From positions 1 to 38,716 of the forward strand of contig CADCOC010000070.1 in assembly GCA_902802945.1 (NCBI GenBank): a DNA stretch of 38,716 nucleotides, in the 5' to 3' direction. The notes under the pieces are model-generated. The model was not told the DNA's origin and made no database searches. It worked only from the letters and a program-made list of their open reading frames with translations. The stretch is from an uncultured bacterium (GTDB lineage Bacteria; Verrucomicrobiota; Kiritimatiellia; RFP12; UBA1067). A program made the position numbers and the translations under genes. Shown piece after piece: positions 33,720 to 38,716 of this stretch (positions are counted from its first letter, which is position 1; the number at the start of each line of letters is the position of its first letter).

Positions 33720-34124
33720 ATGAACATAAACAAACTCATCCTTGCAGCGGCGCTTGCTTGCGCCTGTGTTGGCGCCACGATGGCGCGTCCCGGCCCCGGC
33801 CCTCGTGGTCCCCACCGTGGTCCTGCGCCCGTGATGCGTGGCCCCCACCATGGTCCTCACCATGGTCCAGGTTTTCACCGTCCGCCGCCGCCCAGTCTCC
33901 ACGGCTGGCATCGCGGTCCGCGCCCTCACCACCTCTACCGTAACTGCTGGTTCGGCGGCGTGTGGTATGACGCATACGGTTACCCCTATTCGTCAACGAC
34001 GGTCGTAGTGCCCGCCACCACGACGACGGTGGTCCCTGCCACGACAGTTGTGCCTGCCACGACAGTTGTGCCTGCTACGACGGTTGTGGCACCTGCGGTT
34101 CCTGCCACGACCGTGGTTTACTGA
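33720..34124 (+). CDS. Small secreted His/Pro-rich protein with TTVVPA repeats
   Basis: A 134-residue protein with a signal peptide (MNINKLILAAALACACVGAT). Residues 23-75 are rich in Gly, Pro, His and Arg (RGPHHGPHHGPGFHRPPPP), followed by a Tyr/Trp patch (NCWFGGVWYDAYGYPY) and five or so TTVVPA units to the end. The His-rich part could bind metal ions, and the Thr/Val/Pro tail looks surface-exposed. No known family is recognised. AGGAGG seven bases before ATG 33720 fixes the start; an in-frame ATG at 33657 has poor spacing. Confidence 0.7.
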   Translation: MNINKLILAAALACACVGATMARPGPGPRGPHRGPAPVMRGPHHGPHHGPGFHRPPPPSLHGWHRGPRPHHLYRNCWFGGVWYDAYGYPYSSTTVVVPATTTTVVPATTVVPATTVVPATTVVAPAVPATTVVY

Positions 34125-34147
34125 CCGGTTGTCCAAATCCGGTTCGC

Positions 34148-34175
34148 GCCCAGGACGGCATTCGCCGTTCTGGGC
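34148..34175 (+). terminator. 12-bp stem-loop between the His/Pro-rich gene and gpmI
   Basis: GCCCAGGACGGC pairs with GCCGTTCTGGGC (one G-U pair) around an ATTC loop. There is no T tract, so it may be a weak terminator, an mRNA-end stabiliser or part of the gpmI leader. Confidence 0.5.
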
Positions 34176-34214
34176 TGAAGTGCATACAAAAGAGAAAGAA
34201 AGAGAAATCAAAAG

Positions 34215-35801
34215 ATGAGACCAGTTGTATTGATCATCCGCGATGGATGGGGCGTGAACGAGTACCACGAGGGCAATTCCGTGGTGGCGGCGAAGACGCC
34301 CGTGATCGACCAAATCCGCGCGCGCTACCCACATTGCCTGCTGGACTGCTGCGGCGAGGCCGTGGGACTTCCGGACGGCTACCAGGGCAGTTCCGAGGTA
34401 GGACACCTCAACATGGGCGCGGGGCGCATCGTGGTGCAGGAGCTGAAGCGCATCGACGACGGTCTCTCCTCCGGCGAGCTCTTCAAGAGCCCGAAGTGGG
34501 CGAACCTGATGGAGAACTGGAAGAAGAACGCGAGCCAGTTGCACTTCTTCGGCCTCCTGCAGGATGAAGGCGTCCACGCCCACCAGGAGCATCTCTTCAA
34601 GCTCATGAAGCGGGCGCGTCAGGAAAATCCCGCCGGGAAGATCGTGGTGCATCCGTTCCTCGACGGACGCGACACGCCGCCGCGTTCCACGCTTGAGTAC
34701 ATCGCGCGTTTGAAAACCGAAATGGCGGCAGTCGGCAACTGCACGATCGGCACGGTCATGGGCCGCTACTACGGCATGGACCGCGTTAAGAACTGGACGC
34801 TCACCGACCTCGCCTACAACTGCATCGTCTCGTGCGAAGGGCGCAAGGTCGCAAGCGCCGAGGAGGCCGTGAAGGCGTCCTACGAAAACGACAAGACCCC
34901 GGACGGCACGCCGATGACGGACGAGTACATTCCCTGCTGCGTGGTGGATGGTTACGAGGGCGTGAAGGACGGCGACTGCATCATGCACACGAACTACCGC
35001 CAGGACCGCGCGATCCAGCTCACGCAGGCGTTCGTCTGCGCGGACTACGCGGGCAACCGCCACGCGACGCCGAAGGTCACGTATCTCGGCTTCACGCGCT
35101 ACTGGGACGAGTTCGAGGACTACTTGCTCGGCGCGATGGGCGCGGGCGGCGGCATGGACAACCTCCTCGGCGAAGTCGTGTCGCGCGCCGGCATCAAGCA
35201 GCTGCGCCTTGCCGAGACGCAGAAGTTCCGTCACGTGACGAGCTTCTTCAACGGCAAGTCCACCACGCCCTCCGAGGGCGAGGATCAGGTTGAGGTGAAG
35301 AGCCGCTTCGACCCGGCCACGTTCGCGAGCCATCCGGAGATGGACGCCTACAACGTGACGGACGAACTTCTCAAGCGCCTCGAAAACAACCCCTACGGCT
35401 TCATCGTGGTCAACTACGCGAACTGCGACATGGTGGGCCACACGGGCGACCCGAAGGCCGCCTCGAAGGCAGTCGAGGTAGTGGACGAGTGCATCGGCAA
35501 GATCATGCCGCGCCTGATGGAGCTCGACGCCCACGTGCTCATCTACGCCGACCACGGCAACGCCGAGCAGATGGTCGATTACAAGACCGGCATGGTGAAG
35601 ACCTCGCACACGCTGAACCTCGTGGACTGCTTCTACGTGGCGAAGGACGCGGCGGGCGTGCGCCTTACGCCGCTTGCTAAACTGAGCGCCGTGGCGCCGA
35701 CCGCGCTGCAGTTGCTGGGCTTGCCCGTGCCGCCTGAAATGACCACGCCTTCGCTCCTCGCGGGCAAGGAGCCGTGGTCGAAGACCGCGCTCAACATCTG
35801 A
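34215..35801 (+). CDS. gpmI: 2,3-bisphosphoglycerate-independent phosphoglycerate mutase
   Basis: A 528-residue alkaline-phosphatase-fold enzyme. The first metal site DGWG is at 10-13, the phosphoserine block GYQGSSEVGHLNMGAGR near 55-71 (Ser60), HPFLDGRDTPP and MGRYYGMDR in the mutase domain, CDMVGHTGD near the metal site, and the last YADHGNAEQM near 445. It converts 3- to 2-phosphoglycerate in glycolysis using Mn2+. The leader carries the hairpin at 34148-34175 and an A/G-rich stretch before ATG. The amidase gene follows 7 bases after its stop. Confidence 0.96.
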   Translation: MRPVVLIIRDGWGVNEYHEGNSVVAAKTPVIDQIRARYPHCLLDCCGEAVGLPDGYQGSSEVGHLNMGAGRIVVQELKRIDDGLSSGELFKSPKWANLMENWKKNASQLHFFGLLQDEGVHAHQEHLFKLMKRARQENPAGKIVVHPFLDGRDTPPRSTLEYIARLKTEMAAVGNCTIGTVMGRYYGMDRVKNWTLTDLAYNCIVSCEGRKVASAEEAVKASYENDKTPDGTPMTDEYIPCCVVDGYEGVKDGDCIMHTNYRQDRAIQLTQAFVCADYAGNRHATPKVTYLGFTRYWDEFEDYLLGAMGAGGGMDNLLGEVVSRAGIKQLRLAETQKFRHVTSFFNGKSTTPSEGEDQVEVKSRFDPATFASHPEMDAYNVTDELLKRLENNPYGFIVVNYANCDMVGHTGDPKAASKAVEVVDECIGKIMPRLMELDAHVLIYADHGNAEQMVDYKTGMVKTSHTLNLVDCFYVAKDAAGVRLTPLAKLSAVAPTALQLLGLPVPPEMTTPSLLAGKEPWSKTALNI

Positions 35802-35808
35802 CGGGGGG

Positions 35809-37188
35809 ATGCCGGGACGGTTGCAAGCGATTTGGCTGGCGCTGGCGCTTTTCGCGTCGGCGCCGCTTCTCGCGGCACCGTTGGTGGTGAATGACTCCTA
35901 TCGCTCGCCGCGAAACAAGGAGCGTCCCCTGCGCAAGGCCACGACCCTCATCGTGCTGCACACCACCGAGGCGCACGCGAAAAGCTCCCTCAACAAGTTG
36001 AGCGAGCGCGGCGAGGCCCACTACTGCGTTGTCGAGAACGGAACGGTCTACCGCATAGTCGACCACAACCGCGAGGCGTTCCATGCGGGACGGTCGATGT
36101 GGCAGGGCAAGGAGGACTGCGACGAGTTCTCCATCGGCATCGAGGTTGTGGGCCATCACGACAAGGCAGTCACGCTCCAGCAGCTTGACGCGCTGAAGGA
36201 GTTGATTGCCCGCCTCAAGCGACACTACTCGATCACGGACGCGCGGGTCGTGTGCCATTCCCACATCGCATACGGGGCGCCGAACGCCTGGCACAAGAAG
36301 AAACACCGCGGGCGCAAACGTTGCGGCATGCTCTTCGCCATGCCGAGCGTGCGAGCCAAACTCGGCCTTACTGCGCGGCCTGCGTCTGACCCTGACTTGA
36401 AGGCGAAGCGCCTCGTGCAGGGGGATCCAGACCTCGCGGACGTTCTTTACGGAAAGAACGATACCATGGCCGCCGTATACGGACGCCGACCGGCGCCCGT
36501 CGTGATGCGGGCCGCGCCAGCGAAGCCACAAACGGCGGCAAAACCCAAGACGGTGGCGAAGCCGCCGCAGAAACATCCAAAGCCCCAGGTGGCGAAGACT
36601 CCTCCGAAACCGGTGCAGAAACCGGCACCGCCGCCGAAGCAACAGCCGAAAATAATAGCCGTCAAGCCGCCGCCTGCGAAGCCGATAATTGCCGTGACGC
36701 CCGCTCCTGTAGTCAAGCCCGCGCCACCTCCAATTGTAAAACCAGCGCATCCCAAATTTGCATCGCCGCCACCTAAGGAGCCGCCGCCGCATCAGGAAGA
36801 GGAGAAGGGCGTCCTTGCCGGCATTGGCGGGTTTTTCAAGAGCACGGCTAGGCTTATCATCCCGAAGAAGAAGGGGAAGCCTCCTGCGCCAAGCGCGGAA
36901 ACTCCGCATCATCAGCCCGTCGTTGGTAGGAAACTTGAACGTCCGCCGCAGATCCTCTCTCGTGATCCGCGCAACTTGGCGGCATTGGAGGCCATGCCGG
37001 GCTATGTCAAGGGCGGTCCCGTTAGCGAGGAACTCACTCCCTACAGCATTGCCGGCGCGGCCTGGCGCGCGCCTACAACGTACTACTACATGGGCGGACG
37101 CATCGTCACTGGCGACAAGGTAAATGAAAAACTCATAGAGAAGGGCGCCTACATTTTCTACAAAAGCGACTCACCTGAAAAAAGGTAA
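35809..37188 (+). CDS. Secreted N-acetylmuramoyl-L-alanine amidase (Amidase_2) with Pro/Lys-rich region
   Basis: A 459-residue protein. After a signal peptide (about 1-22), an Amidase_2 domain spans 45-180: LIVLHTTEA with His51, GEAHYCVVENG, FHAGRS, DEFSIGIEVVGHH, VVCHSHIAYG with His150, and RCGMLF. Cys172 occupies the place where the family usually has the third zinc-ligand Asp (DPGxxF); T7 lysozyme also uses a cysteine. The enzyme should cut the amide bond between MurNAc and the stem peptide. Residues 225-330 are Pro/Lys/Ala-rich repeats, probably a spacer through the wall. The last 60 residues (PYSIAGAAWRAPTTYYYMGG) are a separate small unit. It is coupled to gpmI at 7-base spacing. Confidence 0.88.
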   Translation: MPGRLQAIWLALALFASAPLLAAPLVVNDSYRSPRNKERPLRKATTLIVLHTTEAHAKSSLNKLSERGEAHYCVVENGTVYRIVDHNREAFHAGRSMWQGKEDCDEFSIGIEVVGHHDKAVTLQQLDALKELIARLKRHYSITDARVVCHSHIAYGAPNAWHKKKHRGRKRCGMLFAMPSVRAKLGLTARPASDPDLKAKRLVQGDPDLADVLYGKNDTMAAVYGRRPAPVVMRAAPAKPQTAAKPKTVAKPPQKHPKPQVAKTPPKPVQKPAPPPKQQPKIIAVKPPPAKPIIAVTPAPVVKPAPPPIVKPAHPKFASPPPKEPPPHQEEEKGVLAGIGGFFKSTARLIIPKKKGKPPAPSAETPHHQPVVGRKLERPPQILSRDPRNLAALEAMPGYVKGGPVSEELTPYSIAGAAWRAPTTYYYMGGRIVTGDKVNEKLIEKGAYIFYKSDSPEKR

Positions 37189-37197
37189 AATGCCCTC

Positions 37198-37226
37198 TTG
37201 CTATTCGGCGTCCGATATGGTATCAT
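37198..37226 (+). promoter_or_regulatory. Promoter of tRNA-Asn
   Basis: TTGCTA (37198-37203), a 17-base spacer and TATCAT (37221-37226), about 18 bases before the mature tRNA 5' end. Confidence 0.65.
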
Positions 37227-37244
37227 ATACGCCGTTTTCCACGT

Positions 37245-37319
37245 TCGGGCGTGGCGCAGTGGTAGCGCAGTTGACTGTTAATCAATTGGTCGCTGGTTCG
37301 AATCCAGCCGCCCGAGCCA
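37245..37319 (+). tRNA. tRNA-Asn (GTT)
   Basis: The acceptor stem TCGGGCG pairs with CGCCCGA. The D arm is GGCGCAGTGGTAGCGC. The anticodon loop is CTGTTAA with GTT at 37277-37279, the T arm is CTGGTTCGAATCCAG, and discriminator G is followed by an encoded CCA at 37317-37319. All stems close. It is a single-gene unit with its own promoter and terminator. Confidence 0.95.
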
Positions 37320-37327
37320 TTAAAAAG

Positions 37328-37367
37328 TGCGTTTGAGCCAATAAAATCAAGGCCCAAACGCATTTTT
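37328..37367 (+). terminator. Rho-independent terminator of tRNA-Asn
   Basis: TGCGTTTGAGCC pairs with GGCCCAAACGCA (one mismatch) around an A/T-rich loop and is followed by TTTTT. Confidence 0.8.
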
Positions 37368-37445
37368 GCATACTCGAGTATTTTAGGATTAGTTTCCAAT
37401 TAGCTTTTGGGCATCGCCTTAGTAGAACGGGCTGCTAGCCAGTTC

Positions 37446-38483
37446 CTACGGCATCTCCACCTTCACCTTGAAGAACCGATGTGCGGAATTCGTTGGGCAC
37501 ACCCACGCCGAATCCGTCAGGTTCGTCTTGCCCATCACCGTGTATACCCGCACCTCGCCGTTGGTGTTGAGGTTGGGAGTCCAGATAATGTACGGCATAT
37601 TGTTTGTAACGACAATATCAGCTCTGAAGACGCTATTGCTATCACTTGGATCGGTACCGGCAACATATTCCTCCCAGAGGTATACGGGATTCTTGTCTAT
37701 GTCCCATTTGCCAGGCCACGAGTAGGGGCTTGGATAGGCATAGCCGTCACGCCAACCAGCTGGCAGTACAATATCATCATCGCCATCTGACACGATCTCA
37801 TCATCGTCACTCGTCTCACATCCTTGCGCGACAATGATTCGCTTAGCGATGTACCCCTCTATTACAACCTTAATAGTGGTTTTTCGTCCAACACTATTCG
37901 GACATGCGTTTGCCGAAATTCGCAACGAATTGTCGTCAGGACGACTCAATGTAAGCCAAGACGCTGAACAAGTCGCCGTCCAAGAGACATCGGTCTCGCT
38001 ATAAGTCTTTTTCCGGCGGTCATACATTTCTTTCTTTCCAATAATTGCGATAGTTTCTTCACCTCCAGTCGCATCTAGCTTTACCGTCTTTGCGCTGACG
38101 TCTGCAAAATAGTTCAGCAAACAAACTACACTTTTGGGGCCAACAGAACAACCTCCCCACGTCACTTTATAAGATGGCTCTGCGCCAGCACGAACCCCCA
38201 AATCCCTAAATGAGTAAGTATATCCATCCGCATTATTCCCCGCGACATTGGCAATCGGAACCCCATTACGATGTACGGTACAACTGCCGTAATAACCGGG
38301 AATGGAGATGTTGGTTCTGTCGCCTCTCACTATCTTGTTTAGCCGCCAAGTCAACTCTATGCCAGGGCCACCTCCAGTTAGTGAAAGACGATCTAACTCA
38401 TAACCTACAATTAACTCTTGGGCATTTAGGCGGCAAACGATACTTGCCGAAAGTATCGTTCCTAAAATTAACTTTTTCATCAT
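37446..38483 (-). CDS. Secreted BACON-like domain protein with lineage-type C-terminal domain
   Basis: A 345-residue protein with a signal peptide (MMKKLILGTILSASIVCRLN, cut near AQE). Residues 23-115 are a beta domain of unknown type. Residues 140-220 look like a BACON domain (SWTATCSASWLTLS, then KTTIKVVIEGYIAKRIIVAQ). An Asp-rich linker follows at about 225-240. The C-terminal domain (YLWEEYVAGTDPSDSNSVF, IIWTPNLNTNGEVRVYTVMGKTNLTD, ending FFKVKVEMP) is a type repeated at the ends of many secreted proteins in Verrucomicrobiota-like genomes and may be an anchoring or sorting domain. BACON domains bind glycans or mucin. The DNA is clearly lower in GC than the housekeeping genes, hinting at acquisition beside the tRNA. 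Confidence 0.75.
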   Translation of the reverse strand: MMKKLILGTILSASIVCRLNAQELIVGYELDRLSLTGGGPGIELTWRLNKIVRGDRTNISIPGYYGSCTVHRNGVPIANVAGNNADGYTYSFRDLGVRAGAEPSYKVTWGGCSVGPKSVVCLLNYFADVSAKTVKLDATGGEETIAIIGKKEMYDRRKKTYSETDVSWTATCSASWLTLSRPDDNSLRISANACPNSVGRKTTIKVVIEGYIAKRIIVAQGCETSDDDEIVSDGDDDIVLPAGWRDGYAYPSPYSWPGKWDIDKNPVYLWEEYVAGTDPSDSNSVFRADIVVTNNMPYIIWTPNLNTNGEVRVYTVMGKTNLTDSAWVCPTNSAHRFFKVKVEMP

Positions 38484-38559
38484 TGCGCTTTCTCATTGTT
38501 TGCGAGAGATGCGACGGAGGAAAAACGGCGCGCCTCTCATTTTTTGCTAAACGGGGAAA

Positions 38560-38588
38560 AGCATACCAAAACGCCGCTGTTACGGCAA
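38560..38588 (-). promoter_or_regulatory. Promoter of the BACON-like gene
   Basis: On the minus strand TTGCCG (38588-38583), a 17-base spacer and TATGCT (38565-38560). The leader of about 70 bases has no strong ribosome site. Confidence 0.45.
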
Positions 38589-38604
38589 GCGGGAAATCTC
38601 ATTT

Positions 38605-38716
38605 TTACAGGGGACACCACGGAGTTTTCATTTGACCGTCTGCTTCTATCCGATTCCAGCGCTGCACTTCGCTGAAAACTTCACCGCCCTGCCAGCCTGA
38701 TGGCCCGGAAGCGGGG
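38605..38716 (-). CDS. Partial ORF at right edge, unidentified
   Basis: The minus strand is open from the right edge to a TAA at 38605-38607 and encodes at least 36 residues, including GWQGGEVFSEVQRWNRIEA and the end MKTPWCPL. The mix of charged and aromatic residues looks protein-like. I do not recognise the family. If real, it is the C-terminus of a gene upstream of the BACON-like gene, which has its own promoter. Confidence 0.35.
   Translation of the reverse strand, partial: PASGPSGWQGGEVFSEVQRWNRIEADGQMKTPWCPL

Noticed and set aside
34148..34175. Riboswitch before gpmI
   Set aside because: A single simple stem-loop without conserved multi-helix architecture; better described as a hairpin.
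29529..35609. Long minus-strand ORFs opposite GH36, the acyl-CoA dehydrogenase and gpmI
   Set aside because: They mirror well-supported plus-strand enzymes and are compositional shadows.

Overview
The window is a GC-rich, gene-dense stretch of bacterial chromosome. Its makeup suggests a gut or sediment member of the PVC group, most likely Kiritimatiellota/Verrucomicrobiota. The signs are an autotransporter-type beta-strand repeat surface protein, Tat-exported Gfo/Idh/MocA oxidoreductases, a tandem DUF1080 protein, a DUF3863-like protein, two AAA_14/DUF4143 ATPases, several secreted glycan-degrading enzymes, and a short palindromic element read as TGTTGILPVE inside a housekeeping gene. This assignment is an inference from gene content; no rRNA is present.

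Layout. 1-3.6 kb: the end of a frameshifted surface protein, a secreted DUF3863-like protein and a CAP-domain protein. 3.7-6.4 kb: a Tat-exported oxidoreductase converging on a DUF4143 ATPase. 6.4-7.15 kb: no intact gene, but at least four recognisable gene fragments. 7.15-10.4 kb: tcdA, then a mutarotase overlapping a tandem 3-keto-disaccharide-hydrolase-like gene. 10.5-14.7 kb: a compact housekeeping run (Pal-like lipoprotein, TatA/B, TatC, TrkH/KtrB, endonuclease IV). 14.8-21.2 kb: a second run (PcnB, TPR anchor protein with an Ala/Pro repeat tail, GH109-type protein, divergent EtfB/EtfA, Era). 21.2-23.7 kb: a lower-GC, repeat-rich island with a small hydrophobic ORF, a second DUF4143 ATPase, a surface-protein remnant and an 18-bp tandem array. 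23.7-31.5 kb: a glycan locus in which a sialate O-acetylesterase diverges from a GH106-type rhamnosidase and a GH36 alpha-galactosidase. 31.6-37.2 kb: acyl-CoA dehydrogenase, a His/Pro-rich secreted protein, GpmI and an amidase. 37.2-38.7 kb: tRNA-Asn with its own promoter and terminator, a lower-GC secreted BACON-like protein, and a partial ORF at the edge.

How the genes may work together. The TatA/B-TatC pair could export the two twin-arginine oxidoreductases at 3.7 and 17.1 kb. An exported NAD(P)-type oxidoreductase, a secreted two-domain DUF1080 protein and a sugar mutarotase fit an oxidative (3-keto) route for opening glycosidic bonds, beside the classical esterase, GH106 and GH36 enzymes. 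The ETF pair and the acyl-CoA dehydrogenase are probable redox partners although 11 kb apart. The most unusual material is the fragment graveyard at 6.4-7.15 kb, the repeat island at 21.2-23.7 kb, the in-frame palindrome in era, the divergent ETF, and a lower-GC domain apparently inserted in the GH106 gene.
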